From: Bog-473 sp963840435
GTDB taxonomy: Bacteria; Actinomycetota; Acidimicrobiia; Acidimicrobiales; RAAP-2
Direction: 5' to 3'
DNA: 64,000 nucleotides
NCBI GenBank assembly: GCA_963840435.1
Contig: CAWIYY010000005.1
Span: 62,001-126,000, forward strand
Each line of letters begins with the position of its first letter. The stretch's first letter is position 1. Shown in pieces: positions 15,025-23,894 of the stretch. The position numbers and the translations under genes were made by a program. Below the pieces are notes generated by a model, which worked only from the letters and a program-made list of their open reading frames with translations, had not been told where the DNA came from and made no database searches.

Positions 15025-15857
15025 CCGCGACATCTGCTCTGACCCAGTTTTCCATCACCGAAGTGACTCCGGGCTACTGGCGTGTCATTTTCAGCAATCC
15101 TCCGATCAACCTCGAGGACCCAGACACCCTCCTCGAACTCCAAGAGTTGGTCGGCATGATGGAGTCAGACGAAGCACTTCGCGCCGTCGTGCTCGAGAGC
15201 GCCGACCCGGACTTCTTCATCAATCACTACGACGTGTCTCGAGCTGCTGAGACCCCCGTCGCCCCAGGACCTACTGGCCTCCCAACGTGGCCCGATACGG
15301 CGTCACGCCTGGCCACGAGTTCGGTCGTGACCATTGCCAAGATCCGAGGTAGAAATCGGGGTGGTGGCTCCGAGGTAGCCCTGGCGTGTGACCTGCGATT
15401 CGCCAGCCGCGAGAAAGCCATTTTCGGCCAACCCGAGGTCGGCGCCGGCATGTTCCCCGGGGGTGGCGGGCTCGAGCGACTCCCGCTTCTCGTCGGGCGG
15501 CCCCGGGCGTTGGAGGTCATTCTTGGAAGCGACGACTTCGACGCTGACACCGCGGCACAGTACGGCTGGGTCAACCGGGCCCTTCCCGACGATGATTTGG
15601 ACGACTTCGTCGACACGCTCGCCCGTAGGATTGCCTCATTCGACAAACCTGCCCTCGCCGAAGCAAAGCGCCTCGTGAATCGACGAACTCTCCCGCGTGC
15701 AGAAGATCTCGTCGAGACTCAAGACACCTTTCTCACCGCCTTTTCATGGCCGACACTTCGGGAACGCGGTGCACGGCTGCGGCGGCGGGCTGTCGAAGTC
15801 GGACCCGAGTTCGAGCTCCGCTTCGGGCACTACCTCGCGGATCTAGGCGACGAATGA
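15021..15857 (+). CDS. Enoyl-CoA hydratase/isomerase family protein
   Basis: A 278-residue crotonase-fold protein. The oxyanion-hole segments are IRGRNRGGGSEVALACDLRF and FGQPEVGAGMFPGGGGLERL. The first half is divergent (SNPPINLEDPDTLLELQELV, SADPDFFINHYDVSR), and the usual A-G-A-D-I motif of hydratases is replaced by FINHYDVS. A reaction other than simple hydration (isomerisation, hydrolysis or C-C cleavage of a CoA thioester) is therefore possible. It overlaps the tautomerase gene by four bases and lies 63 bases before the quinone-oxidoreductase-like gene. It is part of the TetR-controlled cluster. Confidence 0.88.
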   Translation: MTATSALTQFSITEVTPGYWRVIFSNPPINLEDPDTLLELQELVGMMESDEALRAVVLESADPDFFINHYDVSRAAETPVAPGPTGLPTWPDTASRLATSSVVTIAKIRGRNRGGGSEVALACDLRFASREKAIFGQPEVGAGMFPGGGGLERLPLLVGRPRALEVILGSDDFDADTAAQYGWVNRALPDDDLDDFVDTLARRIASFDKPALAEAKRLVNRRTLPRAEDLVETQDTFLTAFSWPTLRERGARLRRRAVEVGPEFELRFGHYLADLGDE

Positions 15858-15920
15858 GCTCCCTGCTCGTCTATGCATCCACCGCAAGCGACGCGACTAC
15901 TGAGAAGTGAGAAACCACTC

Positions 15921-17066
15921 ATGACACCTGAGGTTCCCCAAAGCTCCCTCGAACTCCGCTCACTGGTCACTGAGCAGGGCACAGTGGAGCTCTCGTTGAC
16001 CGACGTCGATCTGCCGGCTCTCACTCCCGGCCAGGTCCTCCTCCAGGTGGAAGCTGCGCCGATCAATCCATCCGACCTTGGACTGTTACTTGCCGGCGCC
16101 GACATGGATTCTGCCGGGATCAGCGGGACACCGGATCGTCCGGTGCTGACCGCACCACTGCCTGAAGGGGCGATCCGGGCCCTGACCGCTCGGGTCGGCG
16201 TATCACTACCCGTCGGCAACGAGGGAGCGGGCACCGTCGTTGCTGCCGGAGACTCTCCCGTGGCACAAGGGCTCGTGGGACGGACCGTCTCGGTCGCGGC
16301 TGGCGGGATGTACACGCAGTACCGGACCTGTGAGGCGTCGTTATGCCTTGCCCTGCCCGAAGACACCCCGGCGCGGCTGGGGGCGTCCGCATTCGTCAAT
16401 CCGCTCACCACGCTCGGAATGATTGAGACGATGCGCCGGGAGGGCCACAATGCCCTGGTCCACACCGCTGCCGCATCGAACTTGGGGCAGATGCTGGTCA
16501 AGCTTTGCCGGGAAGAGGATGTACCGCTTGTCAACATCGTACGAAGGCCCAAGCAAGAACGGATTTTGCGATCTATCGGGGCTGTGCATGTGTGCGACTC
16601 AAGCGCACCCTCGTTCAGGTCCGACCTCACAGAAGCTGTGGGGGTCGCCTCGGCCACGCTTGCGTTCGACGCCACCGGCGGGGGGAAGCTGGCGAGTCAG
16701 ATCCTCAGCGCCATGGAGGCGGCCGCGTCGGCCTCGATGTCTGCCTACTCGAGGTACGGGTCGACGGTGCGGAAGCAGGTCTACATCTACGGAGGACTCG
16801 ATCCGAACCCGACCGTGTTGACCAGGAACTTTGGTTTTGCGTGGAACGTGGGAGGGTGGCTACTCACTCCCTTTCTCCAGAGCATCGGTCCGGAGCGGTT
16901 CAGTGAACTCCGGGCGCGGGTGGCAGCCGGTCTCACGACGACGTTCGCCAGCAGCTACGCGAATGAGGTCTCACTTGCCGACGTGCTGCATCCGAGCGTC
17001 TTCGAGCGCTACGTCAAGCAGTCAACAGGTGAAAAAGTGCTCGTCAATCCACAGCTCGCGCGATAG
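15921..17066 (+). CDS. Quinone-oxidoreductase-type MDR alcohol dehydrogenase family protein
   Basis: A 381-residue member of the medium-chain dehydrogenase superfamily without zinc-ligand cysteines. The N-terminal GroES-like domain reads LTPGQVLLQVEAAPINPSDL and LPVGNEGAGTVVAAGDS. The NADPH-binding region replaces the usual GGVG with NALVHTAAASNLGQMLVKLC, as in 2-haloacrylate-reductase-like enzymes. Compared with standard quinone oxidoreductases it is longer by an insertion around residues 55-85 (LLLAGADMDSAGISGTPDRP). ATG 15921 was chosen over the earlier in-frame ATG 15873 because the latter adds a basic extension typical of neither family. The probable role is reduction or oxidation of an enone intermediate in the TetR cluster. 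Confidence 0.85.
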   Translation: MTPEVPQSSLELRSLVTEQGTVELSLTDVDLPALTPGQVLLQVEAAPINPSDLGLLLAGADMDSAGISGTPDRPVLTAPLPEGAIRALTARVGVSLPVGNEGAGTVVAAGDSPVAQGLVGRTVSVAAGGMYTQYRTCEASLCLALPEDTPARLGASAFVNPLTTLGMIETMRREGHNALVHTAAASNLGQMLVKLCREEDVPLVNIVRRPKQERILRSIGAVHVCDSSAPSFRSDLTEAVGVASATLAFDATGGGKLASQILSAMEAAASASMSAYSRYGSTVRKQVYIYGGLDPNPTVLTRNFGFAWNVGGWLLTPFLQSIGPERFSELRARVAAGLTTTFASSYANEVSLADVLHPSVFERYVKQSTGEKVLVNPQLAR

Positions 17067-17237
17067 TCGGTCGAAGAGCGGACGCAAAGTAGTCGTCGGT
17101 CATGACGTCAGAGGTCACTACAGGTTGGTGCGTTGAGAGAAGCGCGAAGAAAGTCGTACGCTCCCTATCTCCCAAGAGCGACTTGAGAGTTAGCCAATGC
17201 CTGGTGCGAGAGGCGGCTGAAGGGGGGATAACCACTC

Positions 17238-17981
17238 ATGAACCGGTTTGAAGACAAGGTGGCCTTGATCACAGGCGCCGGATCGGGAATCGGGCGGGCC
17301 ATTACGCGCCGGTTGTGCGATGAAGGAGCCAGGGTTCTCGCCGTTGAACTCGATCTGAAACGCCTGGACGAGACTCTGGCCCTGGTCGAGGGAACCGTCG
17401 TCGGCTTTCCCGCCGACGTCGCGGACCCCGATGCTTGCTTCGCTGCGGTGGACGCATGCCTAGACCGGTTCGGCCGGCTTGACGTCTTGGGCAATGTGGC
17501 AGGCATCTATCGGGCGGCCCATACAACCGCCATGCCACGCGACGAGTATCGCCGGGTCATGAGCGTCAACCTCGACGGACCGTTCTTCCTCTGCCAAGCT
17601 TCTATCCCGCACCCCCTGGAGTCCGGAGGCAACATCGTCAATATCGCCTCCAATTCCGGGATCCAGGGTGTTCCGTACTCTGCCGCCTATTCGGCCAGCA
17701 AGGGCGGCATCGTTCAACTCACCAGGTCTCTCGCTGTCGAGTACCTCAAATCGCCCTTACGGGTCAACGCAATCGCGCCCGCTGGGACCAATACAAACAT
17801 CGCCGCCACCGCCTCTTTTCCAGACGATATTGACCCTGACCTCGCAGGACGGCTGCTTGGACCTCGAGGCCTGACCGAGCCCGAGGAGGTGGCCGCTCTC
17901 TTCGCTTTCCTCGCATCGGACGAGGCCCGGTCGGTGACCGGCGCGATTTACACCATCGACAATGGCCTCACCGTCAGCTAG
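17238..17981 (+). CDS. Short-chain dehydrogenase/reductase
   Basis: A 247-residue classical SDR. It has the TGAGSGIG coenzyme-binding motif at residues 12-19, GNVAG in place of NNAG, the catalytic Ser in NIASNSG, and Tyr151-x-x-x-Lys155 (YSASK). The C-terminal FLASDEARSVTGAIYTIDNG is typical of FabG-like enzymes. ATG 17238 closes the gap after the MDR gene to 171 bases. It probably oxidises or reduces a hydroxyl/keto group in the same catabolic route as the three upstream genes, although the larger gap leaves separate transcription possible. A copy of the GACAC tract follows at 18043. Confidence 0.92.
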   Translation: MNRFEDKVALITGAGSGIGRAITRRLCDEGARVLAVELDLKRLDETLALVEGTVVGFPADVADPDACFAAVDACLDRFGRLDVLGNVAGIYRAAHTTAMPRDEYRRVMSVNLDGPFFLCQASIPHPLESGGNIVNIASNSGIQGVPYSAAYSASKGGIVQLTRSLAVEYLKSPLRVNAIAPAGTNTNIAATASFPDDIDPDLAGRLLGPRGLTEPEEVAALFAFLASDEARSVTGAIYTIDNGLTVS

Positions 17982-18042
17982 CCACCAAGAACAGGCCCGA
18001 GAGAGCCGCCAGGCCATCGACATGCGACAGGTCAATCTTCCC

Positions 18043-18077
18043 GACACAAAAAGGACACAAGAGCACAAAAAGACGCG
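18043..18077 (+). repeat. GACAC tract, copy D of the dispersed repeat
   Basis: GACACAAAAAGGACACAAG followed by AGCACAAAAAGACGCG and then TAATTTCGG, reminiscent of the GGAATTCCGG following the tract at 13567. Located 61 bases after the SDR stop. Confidence 0.5.
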
Positions 18078-18201
18078 TAATTTCGGAGGTGAACCAGGCA
18101 TTTCCGATCAGTCGATCGGGGTGCGCAGGCAGTGTCCAGTATGGATCGCAGTGGGATAATTAGCTGCCGGCGCCGAGTGGACGACAAGGAGAAGGAGCCC
18201 A

Positions 18202-18564
18202 ATGTCCGATCACAAACACCACGAAGATGGCCGCTCTCACGACATCGACTTCAGCGATCCACGAGTGACGGACGCATGGCTCGTCGAAGTCGATACCGAG
18301 TTGGATGAGTCCGACAGGCAGGCACTCGCCGAGGAGATCAGTCGCCAGTTTCGCCAGTCACCTGCGGGCGTGTCCAGTTCCGGACTCGAGAGCGAGCTCG
18401 AGAGGACTCAGGAAAAGTTGAATTGGGTGCTCCAACAATTGGAGACTCAAGAGTCGCCCGACGTCCGATCGCAGGTTGGTCAGCTACGAGAGCGGTTTGT
18501 GAAAGACATCGAATCTCTGAAGAAGAGGATTGACGAATTGCAGTTCGAAGATCCCGAATCCTGA
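18202..18564 (+). CDS. Hypothetical coiled-coil protein
   Basis: A 120-residue very acidic protein with a His/Asp-rich start (MSDHKHHEDGRSHDIDFSD) and a predicted coiled coil over about residues 55-118 (LESELERTQEKLNWVLQQLE, RERFVKDIESLKKRIDELQF). The ATG follows an excellent AAGGAGAAGGAG ribosome-binding site. I recognise no family. The helical heptads suggest oligomerisation. Neighbours (SDR before, amino-acid dehydrogenase after) give no functional hint. Confidence 0.75.
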   Translation: MSDHKHHEDGRSHDIDFSDPRVTDAWLVEVDTELDESDRQALAEEISRQFRQSPAGVSSSGLESELERTQEKLNWVLQQLETQESPDVRSQVGQLRERFVKDIESLKKRIDELQFEDPES

Positions 18565-18828
18565 GTTCTTCAGCGGGAACCGTATGTGGACTGTTGGAGG
18601 GAAACAGCGCATCACCCGTGACCGTAGGTCCGTCTCTTTGCCGGCTCGGAATTGTTCAAGAGGACTGCGAATTGGCGCGATTTGGTTCCATCATTGGCGG
18701 CTGGAACCTCCCGTTGCTGGAATGCGATTTAGTGCGTAAAGCACGGTCCCTACGTGGTTGTACTGCGTATATCGAAGGATTTTGTACAATTGTGAGCCGA
18801 TAAATCTCATATCAATTAGTTTCGGTGC

Positions 18829-19992
18829 GTGGGAGGTTCTCAAGAGTCAGCCGTGAGGGGCACCGAGACTTTGCGGAGAGAAACGCGCAACTGGGACATT
18901 GATTCGGTCGTCGTGGGGCAGCCCATCGTCGCACCGGGGCCTGTGCTCGTGCCCGGCACCCACTCGGTCCTCGGCGAGAACCTGTTGCTTTGCCAGGACC
19001 AAGACAGTGGGCTCGCAGCGGCCATCTCCGTGGATGACACCACGCTCGGGCCCGGTCTTGGTGGCGTGCGGTGGCTGGCGTACCCGTCGTTCGACGTTGC
19101 CACCGAAGAAGCCTGCCGACTCTCCCGGGTCATGACCTTGAAAAACGCCCTGGCAGATATCCCCTACGGCGGAGCCAAGTCCGTCATTCTGCGTCGGGAG
19201 GCGGCTGAGGCCATCAGCAATCCGCGGCTACGCACCATGCAGCTCTTGGCTTTTGCCCGCTTCGTCACTCGCCTCGGAGGGGCTTACGTCCCCGGGGTGG
19301 ACATGGGCACCTCGGTCGCCGACCTGGCCACTATCGCAACCGTGACGCCCTGGGCTAGCTGCGCCCAGAACGATCCTTCACCCGCAACAGCTGACGGCGT
19401 GTTTTTCGCCATCGAAGCAGCGGTGCGTCACTCGCTCGGCCATCCGCTCGCTGGTATCCGCGTGATGGTCCAGGGCGCCGGTCACGTTGGATCCGCGCTG
19501 GCCGAACGGCTCGCCAAGTCCGGGGCCCTGGTCGCGGTCGCCGATGTCGACTCGAGGCGGGCGGCGGAAGTGGCCCAGCGGGTCGGGGGCACCACAGTCA
19601 CGCCCGAATTGGCCCACGCTCAACCCTGCGAAGTGTTCGCTCCCTGTGCCTCGGCCCGGATCCTCACTCCCCAGTCGATCGTCGAGCTCCGCTGCGCTCT
19701 CGTGGTGGGTGCAGCCAACGATGTGCTGGCCGAGCGGTCGGATGGAAGGTTGTTGGCCGAGCGAGGAATCACATACGTGCCCGACTTCCTCTCGAATGCC
19801 GGTGGCGTCATACACATCCATGCGGAGCGGGCAGGATGGAATGAAGCGCAGTTGGCCACGGCGCTCGCTGGGATCGGAAGGCGTACAACCGAGCTACTCC
19901 AAAAGGCCGACCACGACCACATGCTGCCCCTTGTGGTTGCAGAGGCGATGGCCTCGGAGAGACTTGGCCACACTGTCACCATCCCCGACTGA
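18829..19992 (+). CDS. Glu/Leu/Phe/Val dehydrogenase family protein
   Basis: A 387-residue amino-acid dehydrogenase, closest in layout to leucine/valine dehydrogenases. It has GLGGVRWLAYPSFDVATEEA and MTLKNALADIPYGGAKSVI, containing the two catalytic lysines, then GVDMGTSVADLATIA, the Rossmann motif VQGAGHVGSALAERLAKSGA, and the C-terminal YVPDFLSNAGGVIHIHAE. It should catalyse NAD-dependent oxidative deamination of a branched-chain or related amino acid to the 2-oxo acid. The start is uncertain: GTG 18829 and GTG 18853 are both open, and the latter has GGAGG about 18 bases upstream. About 265 bases of relatively AT-rich sequence before it probably hold the promoter. Confidence 0.9.
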   Translation: MGGSQESAVRGTETLRRETRNWDIDSVVVGQPIVAPGPVLVPGTHSVLGENLLLCQDQDSGLAAAISVDDTTLGPGLGGVRWLAYPSFDVATEEACRLSRVMTLKNALADIPYGGAKSVILRREAAEAISNPRLRTMQLLAFARFVTRLGGAYVPGVDMGTSVADLATIATVTPWASCAQNDPSPATADGVFFAIEAAVRHSLGHPLAGIRVMVQGAGHVGSALAERLAKSGALVAVADVDSRRAAEVAQRVGGTTVTPELAHAQPCEVFAPCASARILTPQSIVELRCALVVGAANDVLAERSDGRLLAERGITYVPDFLSNAGGVIHIHAERAGWNEAQLATALAGIGRRTTELLQKADHDHMLPLVVAEAMASERLGHTVTIPD

Positions 19993-20092
19993 GCCGGCGG
20001 GACCAAAACCGGAACGCTGACTCTCGGGGTGGAACGGGCGAGCGAGCACTCCAAGCGCCACCGACGGGATCCTGCACTTGTCTGGGTTGCGC

Positions 20093-21493
20093 TCAGCCCC
20101 AGTCTCGACGAGTCAGTGGCATTCCGCTGCGGCCTCCGGGTGAAGGCTTCAGTCCCAGAATCTGATGGACTGCGAGCGCACCATCATTGAAGCGATTCGC
20201 TGATGCGGCCATGTAAAGCAGCCAGACACGAGCTCTCGCTTCGCCTGCGGTGGAGACAGCCTCAGCCCAACCGGCTTGGAGGTTCTCGACCCAAGCACGC
20301 AGCGTCTTTGAGTAGTGCTCACGGAGCGACTCAACATCACGTACCTCGAAGCCGGCTTTCTCCATGTCCAAGATCACCTGGCCAACATCCATCAACTCGC
20401 CGTCAGGGAAGACGTAGCGACCGATGAAGCTGCGACTGCCAATTTTAGAACCGCCGGGGGTCGAAATCGCATGATTGAGAAGGCGTCCCTCCGGAGCGAG
20501 TAAATCCCACAAGATGGCCAGATATTCTCGGGCGCGAATTGAACCAACGTGTTCGAACATTCCGATCGACGAAATGGCGTCGAATTGCTCCCCTTTGAGC
20601 TCGCGATAGTCCTGCAGGCGAATATCGATCCGACCGCTCAAACCCGCATCCACGACTCGTCTCCGTGCCATCGATGCCTGTTGCTTGCTGAGTGTGATGC
20701 CCACCACCTTCGCCCCATATCGGGACGCGGCGTGCATAGCCATTGAACCCCATCCGCAACCGACATCGAGCAGTGACATGTTCGTGCGCTCGCTAAGTCC
20801 AAGTTTGCGACAGATCAAATCGTGCTTAGCGGCTTGGGCGGTTTCGAGTGTCGCTTCGTCATTGACAAATCGGGCACATGAATATGTCATCGAGGGACCA
20901 AGCACCGTCCGGTAGAACTCGTTGCCAACGTCGTAGTGATGCGACACGGCTTCTGAATCACGAGACCGCGAGTGCAGGCGTCCGCGCTGCCGCGCTTCTT
21001 CGCTCGGGTGATTCGGCGGCCAACCGACGGCGCCGATTCTGATCGCTCCAGTCCACAGCTTCGGCATCGCCTTCACGCCGATTCTCACGTCCTGCACTGA
21101 ACCGTTGAGGGCACGGAGCGTCTCATAGAGATCGCCCTCGATATCGAGGTTGCCGGCCACGTAGGCACGAGAAAGCCCCAGTTCTCCTGGGGCCCAGAGA
21201 ATCTGGCGGATCGCTTCGGTCGTTCGCACCTTCACGACTCCACAACCCTCGACAGGACCTAGACCACTCCCGTCCCAGAATTCGAAACGGACAGGAGTCT
21301 TGGGGGACAGCACCGCGTTCATCAGCGGTGCCAATGCGTCTGCTACTCGCGTCCGCCCTCTCCTCCTGCTACCTCGTATCGCAGACTGAGGCCTGGTAGG
21401 TGAAGAGGAGGTGACGACCTTGGAGAGGCCCTCCGATCGGTGTTCCGTCGCTTCGACGATTTCCGCACTTCGTATCTTTGTGTCCTGGCTCAT
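20093..21493 (-). CDS. Cyclopropane-fatty-acyl-phospholipid synthase family methyltransferase
   Basis: A 466-residue SAM-dependent methyltransferase of the CFA/mycolic-acid-cyclopropane-synthase family. The SAM-binding motif is LLDVGCGWGSMAMHAASRYG, followed by VVGITLSKQQ, FDAISSIGMFEHVG and the family segment YDVGNEFYRTVLGPSMTYSC. The N-terminal 150 residues form the usual lipid-binding/START-like part (FWDGSGLGPVEGCGVVKV). ATG 21493 has GGAGAGGAG upstream. It should methylate or cyclopropanate unsaturated acyl chains of membrane phospholipids. No electron-transfer or desaturase partner is adjacent, so it appears monocistronic. Confidence 0.92.
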   Translation of the reverse strand: MSQDTKIRSAEIVEATEHRSEGLSKVVTSSSPTRPQSAIRGSRRRGRTRVADALAPLMNAVLSPKTPVRFEFWDGSGLGPVEGCGVVKVRTTEAIRQILWAPGELGLSRAYVAGNLDIEGDLYETLRALNGSVQDVRIGVKAMPKLWTGAIRIGAVGWPPNHPSEEARQRGRLHSRSRDSEAVSHHYDVGNEFYRTVLGPSMTYSCARFVNDEATLETAQAAKHDLICRKLGLSERTNMSLLDVGCGWGSMAMHAASRYGAKVVGITLSKQQASMARRRVVDAGLSGRIDIRLQDYRELKGEQFDAISSIGMFEHVGSIRAREYLAILWDLLAPEGRLLNHAISTPGGSKIGSRSFIGRYVFPDGELMDVGQVILDMEKAGFEVRDVESLREHYSKTLRAWVENLQAGWAEAVSTAGEARARVWLLYMAASANRFNDGALAVHQILGLKPSPGGRSGMPLTRRDWG

Positions 21494-21934
21494 CGAGCAA
21501 CTCCTCTCCGTAGTTCACCTGATTCCGGAGTTGGAGCCATCGGCCCAGCAGGCAGTTCGACCGCCGAACCGGTCCCCGGCGAGTTCCATCCCCGGTCAGC
21601 TAGACGGCACTTTATCGCTCTCTCCCAAAAATCGCGCGGGTGCAAATTGAGGAGATCCGAACTCAAGAGATCACTGAAGAGTGACGCGCCTGGGTTGCCA
21701 TGTACGTGCGTCGATCGTCCAGATGAGACCTTTCGTGCGCGAGGCTTCGGACACCGTGCCGAAGGATGCTGTCCTGGCGTTCGAGGCCGAGACCCAGCGA
21801 CATCCTGTGTTCTGATCATCGGTGTGTCCGTGACCAGTAGCTATCCAGCGGGCAACCTCTCGACCGACACCCGCCTAGTCAACCTCCGTTGGCCCTTCTC
21901 GGCGTCGGGCCTAGCCAGAATTCCAGCAATCCCG

Positions 21935-22187
21935 AAGGCTGGTTGAAGATCGATCGGCGGTTTACGCCGAGGCGCACACCGAACGGGGTGCCGCGATCGT
22001 TCGTGCCATCGTCTGCCTAGGGGAAGGTCTCGCGGCCACCGTCGTGGCCGAAGGAGTCGAGACGGCAGCCGAGCGAGCGACGGTGGAGTCCCTCGGCGTT
22101 CGATTCGCGCGGGGCTATCTATTTGCCCGACCCTTGCCTTTCAGTGAGCTCGGCCTGGGCCTCGAAATGGTCAATCTGGCGCGTTAA
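21935..22187 (+). pseudogene. C-terminal remnant of an EAL-domain phosphodiesterase, frameshifted
   Basis: One frame gives EGWLKIDRRF. Shifting one base gives GAAIVRAIVCLGEGLAATVV, AEGVETAAERATVESLGVRF and ARGYLFARPLPFSELG, ending at TAA 22185-22187. These are the LKIDRxFV, VAEGVET and GYLFARP segments that close EAL domains of cyclic-di-GMP phosphodiesterases. Everything before LKIDR is missing, and the frameshift lies right after it, so this is a dead fragment. Confidence 0.8.
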
Positions 22188-22294
22188 GCAGGTGGCGGCT
22201 GCGTGCCTGCCGCGCGCTATCGACACGCCATCCGACCTGACGCCACGGCCTCGGTCGCCATCCGGTCAATGACCGAAGCTGTTGGACACACCCT

Positions 22295-22374
22295 GCCGGC
22301 CGGCCCGGTTGGAGTCGGCGATGTCACCGTCGCTCAGCCCCTGGACGATCGGGACGTTGACGGACTCGAAGCGC
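22295..22374 (-). pseudogene. 80-base fragment duplicated from the esterase-like gene
   Basis: The 80 bases match 24482-24561 with only a handful of substitutions and no gaps. The minus-strand translation reads RFESVNVPIVQGLSDGDIAD, against RFEHVDVPIVQVLSDGDIAD in the intact gene. It starts a few bases beyond the 3' end of the amidohydrolase, so it looks like the leftover of a second copy of the neighbouring hydrolase gene. Confidence 0.8.
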
Positions 22375-22391
22375 CAGACGAGCTCGTATCG

Positions 22392-23561
22392 CTACAGGCG
22401 GTAAAGCTTGCGGGCGTTGTCTCCCATGACCCGAGCTTGTGTTTCGGGACGCAGTGCGCCCATCTTTTCGGCAACATTTTCGACCGGCGAAGGATAGAGG
22501 CAGGTTGGGTGCGGAAAATCGGTTTCGAACATGATCCGATCGTCACCGACGACGTCCATCAGGTGCTGCAGTTCACCATGGCCTTCTTCGAACCAGAAGG
22601 TGGCATACCAATTCTTGGCAAAGTACTCGGATGGCTTGTGCTTCATCGCGGCGAAATGATTCGGCGCGTTTTCGGCCAGTTCGTAGTCCATCGTCTCGAG
22701 GATGAACGGTATCCACCCGATACCGCTCTCGACGGCGACCATGGTGAGATCCGGGTAGCGGTCGAAGACGCCGGAGAAGATCGTGTTCATCACGACACGG
22801 GCGCTGTTCAGGAACAACATGCCACCGCCGATGGCCGGCTTGACATACTCGTCCTGGGACGCCCAAAAGTAGTTTCCGTAAAAGTCCATCGCCGTGTTGC
22901 TCGAGCCGATGTGGAAGTGCACCGGCATGTTGAGTTCCGAGCACACCTTCCACAGTGGATCCCACGCCCGGTCGGCGAGGTCGGGGGATCCAGCATCCTG
23001 CGGATCGGAGGTCATGTTGATCCCGCGCAACCCGAGCCCCGCTGCCCGCTGCGTCTCTTCGATGCAGAGGTCGACGTTCCATGCCGGCATCAGGGTCATC
23101 GGAATGAAGCGGCTGCCCGACGACGTCATCATCTCGGCCATGGCGTCGTTGTAGATCTGCAGGCAGAGCATTCGGAGGGCCTCGTCCGGGATGACGTTGT
23201 TCAGCGTCGATCCGCCGAGGCCCACCACGTTGGGGAACAGCACCTGGGCGTGGACGCCGCATTCGTCCATCAACCTCAACCTGGCCTGGGGATCGAAGGC
23301 ACCCTCATGCACCCAGTCGAGCCCGAGCTCCAGTGCATCAAGGAAGGGAAGCTTCGAACTGTCTCGTGCGACGACACCTCCGCCGCGGGCGAATCCGATT
23401 TCGTTGCCATCGACGACCCAGGTTGCGAGACCGTCGCGCTCCTCCATGTGGAGCACGCGGTTCTCGTAGCCCTTCGGGGCCCGGCTGGTCCAGAGATCGT
23501 AGGGCTCCGTGTAATGCGTATCTGCATCAATGATCTTGAAGTCCTCAGCCAGTTGTGCCAT
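22392..23561 (-). CDS. Amidohydrolase family protein (metal-dependent, Amidohydro_2 type)
   Basis: A 389-residue TIM-barrel hydrolase. Metal-site segments are IIDADTHYTEPYDLW at the N-terminus, MPVHFHIGSS in the middle and MFETDFPHPTCLYPSP near the end, as in ACMSD/gamma-resorcylate-decarboxylase-type proteins. Such proteins act on carboxylated aromatic or acyclic substrates, often as decarboxylases. ATG 23561 is preceded by AGGAAGGG. It lies in the same direction as the large esterase-like gene at 23895-25256, with a 333-base gap. A distant family member is at 60938-62068. Substrate unknown. Confidence 0.9.
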   Translation of the reverse strand: MAQLAEDFKIIDADTHYTEPYDLWTSRAPKGYENRVLHMEERDGLATWVVDGNEIGFARGGGVVARDSSKLPFLDALELGLDWVHEGAFDPQARLRLMDECGVHAQVLFPNVVGLGGSTLNNVIPDEALRMLCLQIYNDAMAEMMTSSGSRFIPMTLMPAWNVDLCIEETQRAAGLGLRGINMTSDPQDAGSPDLADRAWDPLWKVCSELNMPVHFHIGSSNTAMDFYGNYFWASQDEYVKPAIGGGMLFLNSARVVMNTIFSGVFDRYPDLTMVAVESGIGWIPFILETMDYELAENAPNHFAAMKHKPSEYFAKNWYATFWFEEGHGELQHLMDVVGDDRIMFETDFPHPTCLYPSPVENVAEKMGALRPETQARVMGDNARKLYRL

Positions 23562-23894
23562 GTGTTGACCCTTCCTCGTGCTTCCGATGTTCGCGCACCC
23601 TCGAACGACGAGTCTCGCCGCACTCGCTCCTCAGCGCCAACCCCCTGCAGGGAATGGGGTGACAGCCTGGTCCGTGACCACCGGGAGCGAGGCCGGTCCT
23701 CGACCGATCGGGTCCGAGCAGCCCGAGGGTCATCCCCCAACCGGTTGGTCCGCCGACCCTGAGCCCGACGCGAAGAAGGCATATGAGTACCGGGAATACT
23801 CCACACTGTGGCCTCTGGCGCTCATCGACCAGACGGGGCTGGGAGTGGCCTTTCCTCGTGCGCAGGGGGCGAAGGAAAAGCTCCGGGACGAGCC

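Larger units (their letters stand above)
21494..22391. other. Gene-poor stretch holding two decayed fragments
   Basis: No intact gene is supported here. The stretch contains the EAL-domain remnant at 21935-22187 and an 80-base fragment related to the hydrolase gene at 23895, both listed separately. The long plus-strand frame starting near 22203 is antisense to the amidohydrolase. Confidence 0.6.

Noticed and set aside
22203..23762. 519-codon plus-strand open frame
   Set aside because: Antisense to the amidohydrolase, which has clear metal motifs and a ribosome-binding site.
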